64,000 nucleotides of DNA from Ruminococcaceae bacterium UBA3903 (GCA_002391625.1 DGFJ01000007.1:1-64000); one strand, 5' to 3'; shown: positions 34,710 to 44,407, numbered from the stretch's first letter. Numbers and translations: made by a program. Notes: generated from the sequence alone by a model not told the origin.

Positions 34710-34738
34710 ATTATTTCAAAAAATACCACAAATATCAA
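34710..34738 (-). promoter_or_regulatory. Promoter of the XRE gene
   Basis: TTGATA (34733-34738), 17-base spacer, AATAAT (34710-34715) on the minus strand, 42 bases before the ATG. Confidence 0.65.
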
Positions 34739-34893
34739 GAACCATTATATAACGCAGTTTTACAAAAAACAAGCTGTTTACCATCTTTTTATGACTTTAT
34801 ATACCAGAATTTCTAAAAATCTCTGTTTTATACAAATCACAAAAATGATTTTTGGTAATAAATTTTAAAATATATTATAAAGGAGCAAGTAAT

Positions 34894-35562
34894 ATGAACA
34901 AGCAAGATTTAATTAACAAATCCAATAGCTTTATGAGTAGACTGTACGATAGCTTTTTAACTGCACCCGTACAATCATTAGATGTCCTTAACAGCAGTGA
35001 TACCTGTATTGTAATCATTGACATGATAAATGGCTTTGCAAAAAGCGGTGCATTATATAGTGACAGAATAAAAGCTATTAGTAATGATGTAGCCACATTG
35101 GCAAAAACCGCCCACAGTAAAAGCTTTAACGTTATTGCCTTTGCTGACAGCCACACCCCTAGCAGTACAGAGCTTGGTTATTATCCTCAGCACTGCATAA
35201 AAGGAACAGACGAGGCTCAAATAATAGATGAGCTTCAGGGTATTAAGGACATAACAATTATAGAGAAAAATTCCACAAACGGTTTTTTAGAGGACAAGTT
35301 TCAGCAATGGCTAATTACTAATAGCGAGATTAAAAATTATATTGTAGTGGGCTGCTGTACAGATATTTGCATTGAACAGTTTGCCCTAACTTTAAAGGGA
35401 TATTTTAATAAGAATAATAAAAAGTCCAGAATTATAGTACCAATAAACCTAGTTGCAACCTATGATTCACCAACCCATAATGGTGATTTTACACAGATGG
35501 CAGCATTATACACAATGAATATAAACGGTATTGAAATAGTAAAAAATATAAAATCTATTTAA
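34894..35562 (+). CDS. Isochorismatase-family cysteine hydrolase
   Basis: A 222-residue alpha/beta hydrolase of the isochorismatase/nicotinamidase superfamily. The catalytic triad is visible: Asp in CIVIIDMINGFA, Lys in IIEKNSTNGF and Cys in VVGCCTDICIEQFA. CTDICI is the usual loop before the nucleophile. FADSHTPSSTELGYYPQHCIKGT resembles nicotinamidases (the metal-site D and H). Nicotinamidase is plausible, giving nicotinic acid for NAD salvage, but unproven. The start at 34894 follows AAAGGAG; the longer frame from 34852 lacks a site. Confidence 0.85.
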   Translation: MNKQDLINKSNSFMSRLYDSFLTAPVQSLDVLNSSDTCIVIIDMINGFAKSGALYSDRIKAISNDVATLAKTAHSKSFNVIAFADSHTPSSTELGYYPQHCIKGTDEAQIIDELQGIKDITIIEKNSTNGFLEDKFQQWLITNSEIKNYIVVGCCTDICIEQFALTLKGYFNKNNKKSRIIVPINLVATYDSPTHNGDFTQMAALYTMNINGIEIVKNIKSI

Positions 35563-35568
35563 TTATTT

Positions 35569-35613
35569 GCACACCTGTGAACCTATTGTGAAGCTTAACA
35601 GGTGTGCTTTTAT
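35569..35613 (+). terminator. Terminator of the isochorismatase-family gene
   Basis: A perfect 10-bp stem GCACACCTGT/ACAGGTGTGC (35569-35578, 35598-35607) with a 19-nt loop, then TTTTATTT. Confidence 0.85.
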
Positions 35614-35665
35614 TTGTAAATAATTATATGTAGCTTCATTGGATTATAAACTTTTTACTTATTTA

Positions 35666-35695
35666 TTGAACTACAGTAGTAAAGTATGTTATAAT
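35666..35695 (+). promoter_or_regulatory. Promoter of the RND transporter
   Basis: TTGAAC (35666-35671), 18-base spacer and TATAAT (35690-35695) with an extended TGT, 43 bases upstream of the ATG. Confidence 0.75.
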
Positions 35696-35738
35696 ATTAA
35701 CAAGCTTTTTATCTTAGTGTATTATAGGAGTTGAGTCA

Positions 35739-38700
35739 ATGCTTTCAAAATTTAGTGTAAAAAAGCCATTAACTGTTCTGGTGGCAGTTATACTGGTATT
35801 AATATTAGGTGTGGTATCTTTTATGAAGATGACACCTGATTTACTGCCAAATATGGAGTTCCCGTACGTTATAATTATGACCACATATCCAGGAGCCAGC
35901 CCAGAAACAGTGGAAGAAACTGTTTCAAAGCCTTTAGAAAAATCCATGGCAACATTGGATAAAATAAAGGATGTTACCTCTACCTCCAGCGAGAACTACT
36001 CTATGGTAATGTTAGAGTTTAATGATGACGTTAACATGGATTCTATTACTGTAGATATTAATGATAAAATATCAGCAGTAAAGGGTGTATGGACAGATGA
36101 AACAATAGGTTCTCCGTATATATTAAAAATTAACCCCAATATGCTGCCGGTGGCTGTGGCGGCTGTGGATATGGATGACAAGGACACTGTGGAGCTTTCC
36201 TCCTTTGTTAACGACAATGTAATACCTAAGCTGGAAGGTGTAGAGGGTGTTGCTAATGTTAACGTTAGCGGTATAGTAGATAAACAGGTCAACGTAAAGC
36301 TGTCACAGGAAAAGATAGACGCTGTGAACGAAAAGGTTCAAACCGCCATTAACCAAAAGTTTGCAGATGGCGAAGATGAATTGGATTCCTCTAAAAGTGG
36401 AATTGAAGATGGGCTATCACAAATAGACGACGGTAAAGAACAAATTGCTGACAACATTTCTCAGCTTGAGGATAAGCAAGGTGAGCTTAACTCTCAGCTG
36501 TCACAGGCAAAAAGCCAGCTTGATTCAAAACAAATAGAGCTGGTGGAAACAAAGCTCAGCTTAGTAGCAAAGCTTTCAGAGCTAGAAAATCAAAAATCCC
36601 AGCTGTCTGCCACTAAGGAGCAGCTGGAAGCCTTGCTTACACCACTTTTGCAGTTAGAAGCAACAGAAAAAGATTTACAGTCTACTGTGGAATTTTTAAC
36701 AAACGCCAATGATACGCTTACAGGTCTAAATGATAAAGCTACATACTACAATGATGAAATCACCGCTATTAACAATAACCCAGATTTATCAGCAGATGAA
36801 AAGCAGCTGGCGATAACAGATATAAAAAATAGTGATGATTACAAAAACATGATTCAGAGCTACACAGATTTAGACAACCAATTATCAGAATATGGTTACA
36901 CACGTGAACAGGTAAGCAGTAAGCTAATAGAGGCTACGGCAGCGTTGGCTTTAACAGAAAATGGGCTACAGCTAATAGATAAAGCGTTAGGTCAGTTTAA
37001 TATGTCCCGCAGTGAGCTTGCCGATAATATCGCACAAATTAATGAGGGTATAACAGCTATTGACAGTGCTATACCCACACTTAACAATACCTTAGCACAG
37101 CTAGAGGCAGGGCAAGCCACCATTACTGATGCAAAATCCCAGTTAAATGAACAAAGTGCTACAGCAGCATCACAAATGGGTGAAGGCTTAACAAAGCTAA
37201 TTGTAGCTGACAGCTCCCTAGACAACACAAGGACACAGCTAAATTCGGCTATGACACAAATAGATACTGCTGTTACAGAATTAGACAGTCAAAAGGAAAA
37301 GGCCTTATCATCGGCTGATATGACAAAAACCATTACCATGGATATGGTATCAAAAATATTAACTGCACAAAACTTTTCTATGCCAGCGGGCTATGTATCA
37401 GATGACGGTGTTGATTACCTTGTCAGAGTTGGTGACAAGATAGAAGATGAGAATGAATTAAAAAATCTTATGCTATTTAACCCTAATATCGAGGGTGTAT
37501 CCCCCATCTTCTTATCAGATGTAGCAGATATTTTAGTAACAGACAATTCAAACGAAATATATGCTAAAATCAATAAAAACAACGGTGTATTGCTATCCTT
37601 TACAAAGCAGTCCACATATGCTACAGCAACTGTTTCTACCAGTATATCAGATAAGCTAAAGGCTTTAGAATTAGAAAACCCAAGTTTACATTTCACCATA
37701 ATGATGGATCAGGGAGATTATATATACTTAATCGTAAACTCTGTTTTACAAAATCTATTATTTGGTGCAGTTTTGGCAATTATCATTCTTTTGTTCTTCC
37801 TAAAGGATATTAAGCCTACCATTATAATTGCTTGCTCTATCCCTCTTAGTGTTGTATTCGCCATTGTACTAATGTATTTTTCTGGTGTTACATTAAATAT
37901 TATCTCCCTATCGGGATTAGCGGTAGGTGTAGGTATGCTGGTTGATAACTCTGTCGTAGTTATAGAGAATATTTATCGACTGCGAAACAAGGGGGTTTCG
38001 TCCATTAAGGCTGCCGTCAGCGGTGCGGCACAGGTGGCTGGTGCTATTACAGCCTCTACACTGACTACCGTTTGTGTGTTCCTGCCTATCGTCTTTATTA
38101 CAGGTATTACACGTCAACTATTCAGTGACATGGCATTAACTGTTGGCTACTCGCTAATTGCCAGCTTAATAGTAGCTTTAACCCTAGTTCCTGCAATGTC
38201 ACAGAAAATGTTAAAGAAAACTACCGTTAAAGAACATAAGCTTTTTGATAAATTTGTTAACGGATATGAAAAAACAGCTAGATTTTCCTTACGTCACCGT
38301 ATGCTGACAATTATGCTTGCCTTTGTATTATTAGTAGTTAGCTTAGCTTTAACGGTTGCTAGGGGATTTACATTTATGCCAGAGATGGACTCAACCAGCA
38401 TTGAGGTTACAGCCCAAATGCCAAAGGATAACACCTTTGAGGAATCTACACAGCTGTCAGACGATATCGTAGCTAAAATTTCAGAGATACCAGAGGTTAA
38501 TACCGTAGGTGCAATGGCTGGTGACGAGAACAGCATTCTGGGAATGGGTGGGTCATCACAAGGTGCTTCCGCTGAAACCATCACAATGTATGTATTGACA
38601 GATGAAAACAAAACCAGAACCAACGGTGAAATCGCTAAAGAAATAGAAGAAAAATGTAAGGATTTTCCATGTACGATAACCGCTTTAGGTTCATCGTCTA

Positions 38701-39848
38701 TGACCTCATTAACAGCCATGAGCGGTAGCGGTGTTTCCTTAAAATTATATGGCGATGACCTTGATAAGCTACAGGAAATAGCAAAAAGTATAGGTGCTAA
38801 GCTAGAAACTGTTGATGGTACCGCTGATGTTGATAACGGTATTAAGGACACAACACCAGAGCTAAGAATTACTGTTAACAAGGATAAGGCCACCACTAAG
38901 GGTCTGACTGTGGCACAGGTTTATGCTGATATAGCAGCTGCCATAAAAACCAAAAATACGGCTACCAATATGACAATAGATAAGGAAACCACTGACGTCA
39001 TTGTAGTTAATGGCAGTGCAACGGATATGACCCCTGACGACATTAAGGATTATAAGCTAACTGTTACAAATCAGCTGGATAGCACAACCAGCACAGTTAA
39101 GCTAAAGGATATAGCAGAGTTTACGGAAACCACTTCACTTAATGCTATTAATCGTGACAATCAAAGAAGGTACATAACAATTACTGCTAACGTTCAGGAC
39201 GAATACAACATCACACTTGTGAATAATGATGTTAAGGAAGCCTTGTCTGGCTTTGATTTGCCTGATGATATGACAATAGAATATTCTGGCGAAAGCGAGT
39301 CTATTATGGATTCTATGTTCCAGCTGTTAGAGATGCTATTATTAGCAGTAGCCTTTATTTATCTAATAATGGTAGCACAGTTCCAGTCGCTGTTGTCACC
39401 GTTTATAGTAATGTTCACAATTCCGTTGGCATTTACAGGCGGATTAATAGCACTGCTTATTACAGGCAACACAATAAGCGTAATATCCATGATTGGCTTT
39501 GTTATGCTGGCGGGTATTATCGTTAATAATGGTATAGTGTTAATAGATTATATCAATCAGCTGCGAGCCGAAGGCGTAGATAAAACAGAGGCTATCATAA
39601 CAGCTGCCAGAACACGAATGCGACCTATTTTGATGACTGTTTTAACTACTGTTTTAGGTCTGTGTGTTATGGCAGTAGGTGTAGGCACCGGCTCAGAAAT
39701 GATGCAGCCAATAGCCATTGTATGTATCGGTGGACTAATCTACGCTACATTAATGACATTATATGTTGTTCCTGCGGCATACTCATTGTTTAACAGAAAA
39801 GAGATTAAGGTCATTACAAAGGATGAGCTAGAGGTAACCGACGAATAA
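35739..39848 (+). CDS. RND-superfamily efflux permease with long coiled-coil insertion
   Basis: A 1369-residue AcrB/SwrC-type proton-driven exporter. TM1 is ~12-29. Porter domain 1 begins with MTPDLLPNMEFPYVIIMTTYPGASPETVEE. Residues ~200-525 are an inserted, Gln/Leu/Ser/Asp-rich coiled coil between the PN1 and PN2 halves; the family fold resumes at MVSKILTAQNFSMPAGYV. Six helices follow (~665-820), with SGLAVGVGMLVDNSVVVIENIYR holding the proton-relay Asp region. The second repeat ends in a helix bundle with GFVMLAGIIVNNGIVLIDYINQLR. AcrB is ~1050 residues; the insertion explains the excess. AGGAG precedes the ATG. It stands alone, without a membrane fusion protein. Substrate is unknown. Confidence 0.93.
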   Translation: MLSKFSVKKPLTVLVAVILVLILGVVSFMKMTPDLLPNMEFPYVIIMTTYPGASPETVEETVSKPLEKSMATLDKIKDVTSTSSENYSMVMLEFNDDVNMDSITVDINDKISAVKGVWTDETIGSPYILKINPNMLPVAVAAVDMDDKDTVELSSFVNDNVIPKLEGVEGVANVNVSGIVDKQVNVKLSQEKIDAVNEKVQTAINQKFADGEDELDSSKSGIEDGLSQIDDGKEQIADNISQLEDKQGELNSQLSQAKSQLDSKQIELVETKLSLVAKLSELENQKSQLSATKEQLEALLTPLLQLEATEKDLQSTVEFLTNANDTLTGLNDKATYYNDEITAINNNPDLSADEKQLAITDIKNSDDYKNMIQSYTDLDNQLSEYGYTREQVSSKLIEATAALALTENGLQLIDKALGQFNMSRSELADNIAQINEGITAIDSAIPTLNNTLAQLEAGQATITDAKSQLNEQSATAASQMGEGLTKLIVADSSLDNTRTQLNSAMTQIDTAVTELDSQKEKALSSADMTKTITMDMVSKILTAQNFSMPAGYVSDDGVDYLVRVGDKIEDENELKNLMLFNPNIEGVSPIFLSDVADILVTDNSNEIYAKINKNNGVLLSFTKQSTYATATVSTSISDKLKALELENPSLHFTIMMDQGDYIYLIVNSVLQNLLFGAVLAIIILLFFLKDIKPTIIIACSIPLSVVFAIVLMYFSGVTLNIISLSGLAVGVGMLVDNSVVVIENIYRLRNKGVSSIKAAVSGAAQVAGAITASTLTTVCVFLPIVFITGITRQLFSDMALTVGYSLIASLIVALTLVPAMSQKMLKKTTVKEHKLFDKFVNGYEKTARFSLRHRMLTIMLAFVLLVVSLALTVARGFTFMPEMDSTSIEVTAQMPKDNTFEESTQLSDDIVAKISEIPEVNTVGAMAGDENSILGMGGSSQGASAETITMYVLTDENKTRTNGEIAKEIEEKCKDFPCTITALGSSSMTSLTAMSGSGVSLKLYGDDLDKLQEIAKSIGAKLETVDGTADVDNGIKDTTPELRITVNKDKATTKGLTVAQVYADIAAAIKTKNTATNMTIDKETTDVIVVNGSATDMTPDDIKDYKLTVTNQLDSTTSTVKLKDIAEFTETTSLNAINRDNQRRYITITANVQDEYNITLVNNDVKEALSGFDLPDDMTIEYSGESESIMDSMFQLLEMLLLAVAFIYLIMVAQFQSLLSPFIVMFTIPLAFTGGLIALLITGNTISVISMIGFVMLAGIIVNNGIVLIDYINQLRAEGVDKTEAIITAARTRMRPILMTVLTTVLGLCVMAVGVGTGSEMMQPIAIVCIGGLIYATLMTLYVVPAAYSLFNRKEIKVITKDELEVTDE

Positions 39849-39866
39849 TAATATGTAAAGCAACAC

Positions 39867-39913
39867 AAAAGCTCCCACCTTGTAGCCACATCGTTACAGG
39901 GTGGGAGCTTTTT
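39867..39913. terminator. Bidirectional terminator after the RND gene
   Basis: GCTCCCACC (39871-39879) pairs with GGTGGGAGC (39900-39908), flanked by AAAA and TTTTT, 20-nt loop. It serves the RND gene and the converging FliB-like gene. Confidence 0.9.
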
Positions 39914-39989
39914 CGTATTATATTAATTTTAATAAAACTGTAGATAACCTGTCTGTATAATTCATTTTATCCTTTATTACAATTTTCTA

Positions 39990-41123
39990 TTAATCAAGCA
40001 ACATAGAAACAAGCTTTTCATAGGAAAAAATATCATTTATATAACAAGCATCAAAAAACGCACCAAGATTTTCTTCTGAATATTCTACCTCTTTAGAATA
40101 AGCTTTGGTGTTGGCTATTCTGTTTAATAAAGTAAATTCATAATTATTTGCAATCCAGCTGTTAATATCAAAAATATAATTTACAACACAGCTAACAACA
40201 GCTAACTTAACCTTTGATACCACATCTTCATCAAAAACAGCTTTTAAAAAATATCTATATATAAAATATACAGCAATATGTTCATACTCATATTGACTTT
40301 CAGCATGGTAAGCATCAAATTTTTCATTGCTGTTCATTATGACAGGCAATTTATTTGAAATTTCGGTCAAGCTGTTTTTCCACTGGTCATTGATTGGCTC
40401 TAAAGTATTAAGAAACTGTAAAACGTCTTTTACAAATTCTGTTTTATTCAATCCACAATTACTGCCTTTAGAAATTTCTGTTATTATTTCACTACAGAAG
40501 TTTTCATCCTTATATTGCCATGATAAATCCTTAATATACCTATATTTTTTCATCTCAATACAGTCCTGTATATCCTCCCCCATTGTCAGCGTCAGGGCAA
40601 AACGTTCTAACAACGGAATGTTACGGTTTTGCAGCACAGCTAAAATAGTATCACGAGCCAATATAAGCTGACTAAATAGCTCATTATCATAATTTATATT
40701 TTGATTTTCATCATCGGTCTCAAATGTTACAAATTTAACAGGCTCATCATTAGAAAATAACAGTCGACAGCCCTCCTCACAGCACAAGCCAATACCAAGC
40801 TCTGTCAAATTATCAAACCATTCATAAAAACGTGGATGGTTTTTGCAAATCTCACACAAATGCTTCTCCCCTAGATTAATAATAACATCACACAAATTTT
40901 CATTGTTTAAAAAAGGACACCGTTCATCATTAAGAATAAAGCTAGGTTGAGCTATATTATTTATACATGAGTGTAACCGTTCACCAAAAGAGCCATTTAG
41001 ACCTTGATAAAAGCTATTGGTTTTATTATCAATATCTATTTCCCACCCGATACAACAATTGTCTGTACAGCCAGAACCAATGCAATTAAAATCCTTATAG
41101 AACCAAGGTACTCTATTAACCAT
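39990..41123 (-). CDS. FliB-like cysteine-rich protein (flagellin lysine N-methylase family)
   Basis: A 377-residue protein. The N-terminus has clustered cysteines (CIGSGCTDNCCIGW: C14, C19, C23, C24), then ERCPFLNNENLCDVI and LCEICKNHPRFYEWF, and GLCCEEGCRLL, as in FliB. Salmonella FliB methylates lysines of flagellin; the cysteines may hold an Fe-S cluster. No flagellar genes are in the window, so the real target here is open. The C-terminal half is helical. AAGGAAA lies 8 bases upstream of the ATG. Confidence 0.82.
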   Translation of the reverse strand: MVNRVPWFYKDFNCIGSGCTDNCCIGWEIDIDNKTNSFYQGLNGSFGERLHSCINNIAQPSFILNDERCPFLNNENLCDVIINLGEKHLCEICKNHPRFYEWFDNLTELGIGLCCEEGCRLLFSNDEPVKFVTFETDDENQNINYDNELFSQLILARDTILAVLQNRNIPLLERFALTLTMGEDIQDCIEMKKYRYIKDLSWQYKDENFCSEIITEISKGSNCGLNKTEFVKDVLQFLNTLEPINDQWKNSLTEISNKLPVIMNSNEKFDAYHAESQYEYEHIAVYFIYRYFLKAVFDEDVVSKVKLAVVSCVVNYIFDINSWIANNYEFTLLNRIANTKAYSKEVEYSEENLGAFFDACYINDIFSYEKLVSMLLD

Positions 41124-41287
41124 AAAAACATTTCCTTATAAATTATAAATTGATATTACGGTAAAACATATAACAAACATCATTTTAAAAGACTTTTTTA
41201 TGACCGTAATAATTTTATATTACTAAACAACAATTTGCTAAAATTTACTAATAAATTTTCGGTATCTAATCACAGCCGTCAGCCGTA

Positions 41288-42022
41288 CTAGCATATTAGA
41301 ATATGTGGTGCTTTTGTGTTATCCAGTAGTCGTAAATATTTTTTCATATCCTGAACTGAAACCGCAACACAACCGCCTGTAGGAGCTTGACCGCAATGGA
41401 AAAATATAGCGGCACCCCTACCCGCTATTATTGGATAGGTATTGTCCTCTATTACACAGCCATATTCATAATCAACAAACTCTATCATATGTTCCGCACT
41501 GTCCCAGTCTTTATTTTCTGTACCGACAACAAGCTGATTATAAAACCTTGACATAGGGTCATCAACCCAGTAGTAATTATCCAAAATTTTAAAGCTGTTT
41601 AATCCGGTTTCTGGCTTTTCGTTAAGGTAAAAGGCATCGCCAAGTGAAAACAATCCTATTGGTGTGCAAAAATCCCCTTGTACTATCTCTTGTGTTACTC
41701 CGTTGTAGCCAACGTAGCCTGCAGTGTCGCCTATTACCTGCGTCCATTGGCTATCATTATTTTTTTCATACATGGAAACTATGCATTTTTGCCCATTAGA
41801 CTTAACCGTTACCAGCTGTTCAAAAGTAAGGTCATCTATGCTGTAAGTTGTATTACCCAAAAATGTGTTCAAGCTATTTGATTGATTTGAAAAGCTGGTT
41901 GTTTTTTTTGGTGCTACAGAGCTATCCTTGGGGAGAAAACAGGACACAAGCACCACAAATATTACTAATGCTATTACTACAAACAAGAAAATCAGTATTG
42001 CTGTCTTTTTATTTTTTATCAT
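41288..42022 (-). CDS. Membrane-anchored L,D-transpeptidase (YkuD domain)
   Basis: A 244-residue protein. One N-terminal transmembrane helix (~8-27, ILIFLFVVIALVIFVVLVSC) anchors it; a Ser/Thr-rich linker follows. The C-terminal ~190 residues match YkuD-type L,D-transpeptidases of the COG3786 kind: TPIGLFSLGDAFYL, YYWVDDPMSRFYN, and IFFHCGQAPTGGCVAV with the catalytic histidine and cysteine (GGC). Such enzymes make 3-3 peptidoglycan crosslinks outside the membrane. The cysteine in the helix end (VSCFLP) could instead be a lipobox. It has its own promoter. Confidence 0.87.
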   Translation of the reverse strand: MIKNKKTAILIFLFVVIALVIFVVLVSCFLPKDSSVAPKKTTSFSNQSNSLNTFLGNTTYSIDDLTFEQLVTVKSNGQKCIVSMYEKNNDSQWTQVIGDTAGYVGYNGVTQEIVQGDFCTPIGLFSLGDAFYLNEKPETGLNSFKILDNYYWVDDPMSRFYNQLVVGTENKDWDSAEHMIEFVDYEYGCVIEDNTYPIIAGRGAAIFFHCGQAPTGGCVAVSVQDMKKYLRLLDNTKAPHILIC

Positions 42023-42094
42023 TCACAGGTCACTTTCCTTAGCACAAAGCAGCTTTAATATTATAGGTAGGAAATTGATAATATTTATTAATTA

Positions 42095-42123
42095 ATTATA
42101 TCGTAAGAGTTGTAAAAATTCAA
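42095..42123 (-). promoter_or_regulatory. Promoter of the L,D-transpeptidase gene
   Basis: TTGAAT (42118-42123), 17-base spacer, TATAAT (42095-42100) on the minus strand, 72 bases before the ATG. Confidence 0.75.
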
Positions 42124-42151
42124 TATATAATTGATAGTGCTGACAAAAAGC

Positions 42152-42180
42152 TTTACAAAACCTTATTTACTTGGTACTAT
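42152..42180 (+). promoter_or_regulatory. Promoter of the HPP-like membrane protein gene
   Basis: TTTACA (42152-42157), 17-base spacer, TACTAT (42175-42180) with an extended TGG. Divergent from the transpeptidase promoter, with 28 bases between the two -35 boxes. Confidence 0.65.
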
Positions 42181-42227
42181 TTATTAAGTGTACCATGAAT
42201 TTTTACTTATCAGATAAGGAATGATGT

Positions 42228-43181
42228 TTGAAAATGGCAACTAAAATTAGATATACCTGTGGGGTTATTATGGTATTGTTAATGATAACAGTGGCAGACA
42301 TAACAAGAGAGTATGAGATAATTTTTCCTGAAATAGCTGCATTAGTTTTAGGTGGCTGGATAGCTGGCAAGCACCCTTGGAGGGTGAATAAAATACAATT
42401 TATATTGTTCATGTGTTTAGCGTCAATTTTGGGTATTGTGATGGTAAGGATAGAGATTATTCCACTAATTGCAAAAATACTGATTTCTTTTGCAATATGC
42501 GGTGTTGTGTTGATTTTATGTAGGAGTACAATGTTACCAATGATTTCAGCGTGTATTCTTCCTATATTAATGGGTACTGAAAGTATTATTTACCCCATCT
42601 CTGTAACCGTTATGGTAATAATAATTGTATTAGTACAGAACTTATTTGAAAAATGTAATCTACGAGATGAACATATTTTCATGCGTAACAAGTCAGCCAT
42701 GAAGCTAGAAGCAATACGTTGGGGTATGTTATTTATTACTGTTTTGATACTGAGTATTATAGCAATTAAGTTCAATTATATTTTTTTAATTGCTCCACCT
42801 TTGATAGTGTGCTTTGCAGAGTTTTCTTATATACATAGCAACGTTAGGAAAAAACCATTAAACACATATGGTCTGATCGTATTATGCTCCGCAGCTGGAG
42901 CGTTGAGCAAATATCTCTTTTATTATATGCTAAATCTGCCACTTATAGTTTCTGGTATTGTTATTGTTTTAATTTTGTTCTGCATATACTACAAAACAAA
43001 AATGATTTTTCCACCATCAGGTGCTTTGGCTTTACTTCCACTTATTATTAACAATTCAGATAGTATGCTTTCGTACCCTATTCAGGTTGCAATAGGTGGA
43101 GGCACTATGATAATAGCTGCTATGATGATTGGAAACATATTAAAAAAATATTCCCATGAAAATCATATAAAAACAATGTGA
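42228..43181 (+). CDS. Polytopic membrane protein with HPP-like motif
   Basis: A ~317-residue protein with about nine hydrophobic helices and little loop sequence. Near the C-terminus MIFPPSGALALLPLIIN resembles the HPP motif region (HPPAGATAL) of HPP-family proteins, some of which transport nitrite in plastids; the first histidine is replaced. The N-terminal half has EIAALVLGGWIAGKHPW. The start may be TTG 42228, seven bases after AAGGA, or ATG 42234. It is monocistronic. I cannot assign a substrate. Confidence 0.65.
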   Translation: MKMATKIRYTCGVIMVLLMITVADITREYEIIFPEIAALVLGGWIAGKHPWRVNKIQFILFMCLASILGIVMVRIEIIPLIAKILISFAICGVVLILCRSTMLPMISACILPILMGTESIIYPISVTVMVIIIVLVQNLFEKCNLRDEHIFMRNKSAMKLEAIRWGMLFITVLILSIIAIKFNYIFLIAPPLIVCFAEFSYIHSNVRKKPLNTYGLIVLCSAAGALSKYLFYYMLNLPLIVSGIVIVLILFCIYYKTKMIFPPSGALALLPLIINNSDSMLSYPIQVAIGGGTMIIAAMMIGNILKKYSHENHIKTM

Positions 43182-43187
43182 CAAGTG

Positions 43188-43229
43188 AAAAACGTTTACC
43201 ACGGTTATGTTACCGTGGTAAACGTTTTT
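43188..43229. terminator. Bidirectional terminator between HPP-like and HD genes
   Basis: A perfect 18-bp stem (43188-43205 with 43212-43229), 6-nt loop, with A/T tracts on both sides. The minus-strand HD gene's stop codon sits at its edge. Strongest hairpin in the window. Confidence 0.95.
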
Positions 43230-43809
43230 ATCTTTTCGTCACAGATGATGTATTTTTTTCCCTAAGATATGTTGATTCTAAATCAGATAGGTGTAGCTTA
43301 ACCGCAATGGGGTATTTTTCATATGCTTGACTTATAGCAAAGCCACCGCCATCATCAAAACCACCCATATGCCAACGGATAGCCATAGCTTCGTCAATCT
43401 TTAATCTCATAAAACGTTCAATCAAAAAAACAGATTTTTCACCATGACCATATGGAAAAACATCGTCAATAGCATAATACGGTTGTTTTTCCCATTTGCC
43501 CGTTTCTTCATTCTTTACATTTCTAGTTGATACCTTATAAAACTGTGCTTTGCATAAATCATGGAGCAATGCACATATTGCAAAGCTTTCTGCACTATCC
43601 TTTTCATCGTTAAAATGCTTTTCCATCATAACGTCATAAACACTGAGGCTGTGCATTATTAGACCTTGCTCACAGGCACAGTGATACTTACTACTGGCTG
43701 GTGCAGTAAAAAAATCGGTTTTTTGCAGCCATCCTAACAACTCCTCACTGCCCTGTCGTGAAACATTTGCACGAAAGATTTCTAAAAACTTTTCCTTATA
43801 ATCAAACAT
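43228..43809 (-). CDS. HD-domain hydrolase
   Basis: A 193-residue metal-dependent phosphohydrolase. GLIMHSLSVYD carries the first histidine and CALLHDLCKAQFY the HD pair; GHGEKSVFLIERF and AIRWHMGGFD provide later histidines. The arrangement resembles the HD domain of the YhaM-type exonuclease and small phage/host HD proteins. Nucleotide or RNA substrates are possible; none is proven. It follows ywlG by 10 bases, forming a two-gene unit. Confidence 0.85.
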   Translation of the reverse strand: MFDYKEKFLEIFRANVSRQGSEELLGWLQKTDFFTAPASSKYHCACEQGLIMHSLSVYDVMMEKHFNDEKDSAESFAICALLHDLCKAQFYKVSTRNVKNEETGKWEKQPYYAIDDVFPYGHGEKSVFLIERFMRLKIDEAMAIRWHMGGFDDGGGFAISQAYEKYPIAVKLHLSDLESTYLREKNTSSVTKR

Positions 43810-43819
43810 CTTCTACCCC

Positions 43820-44371
43820 TTATAATAAATCAGCGTCGTACACAGCTCTCTCCCCACCTACAAACCGTGGTCGAGTTCTGGCACATATTACCCTAGCTTT
43901 TCCGATAATGGCATTGTTAACAGCAACAGGTACGGCGGTACGCTTTAGGTGCATACCAATTAGCACACCACCTATATCAATACCAGCCTGTGCCTTGATT
44001 TCATCAACAACCACAGGACATTCCAAATTATTATACGTACAGGTAGCGAAAGAACCGCCAGCCTTAGGTTGTGGCACAACGTTTACAACCTCAAGGCCAT
44101 ATTTTCTAGCAGCCTCTTTTTCTATTACGATAGCACGGTTTAAATGCTCACAGCACTGTGCGGCAATATATATGCCCTGCTCCTGCAATAATGGATATAT
44201 TCCCTCAAAAGTGGCTTTTGCAATATCTGGACTAGAGTTGGTTCCTGGATTATCACCTAGAATTTCGCTGCTGGAGCAACCAACTACTAAAATATCACCC
44301 TTTTCCAGTTTAGCAGCTTTTAGCAGGTCACTTACAATTCGTTTAGCATCGCTTGTTATATTTTCTAACAT
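43820..44371 (-). CDS. ywlG: YwlG family protein (UPF0340/TIGR01440)
   Basis: A 183-residue protein of unknown biochemical role, widely conserved in Firmicutes. VVGCSSSEILGDNPGTNSSPD, IYIAAQCCEHLNRAIVIE and VPQPKAGGSFATC are family signatures, and GIDIGGVLIGMHLKRTAVPV the C-terminal block. In B. subtilis it lies near glyA and upp. Here it has its own promoter and is followed by the HD hydrolase. No catalytic mechanism is known. Confidence 0.9.
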   Translation of the reverse strand: MLENITSDAKRIVSDLLKAAKLEKGDILVVGCSSSEILGDNPGTNSSPDIAKATFEGIYPLLQEQGIYIAAQCCEHLNRAIVIEKEAARKYGLEVVNVVPQPKAGGSFATCTYNNLECPVVVDEIKAQAGIDIGGVLIGMHLKRTAVPVAVNNAIIGKARVICARTRPRFVGGERAVYDADLL

Positions 44372-44407
44372 TTGTTAGCACCTTACCTCTATAATATATT
44401 TACCTAT

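Noticed and set aside
43758..44378. A 206-codon plus-strand open frame
   Set aside because: Antisense to ywlG and the HD gene; composition is that of a shadow frame.
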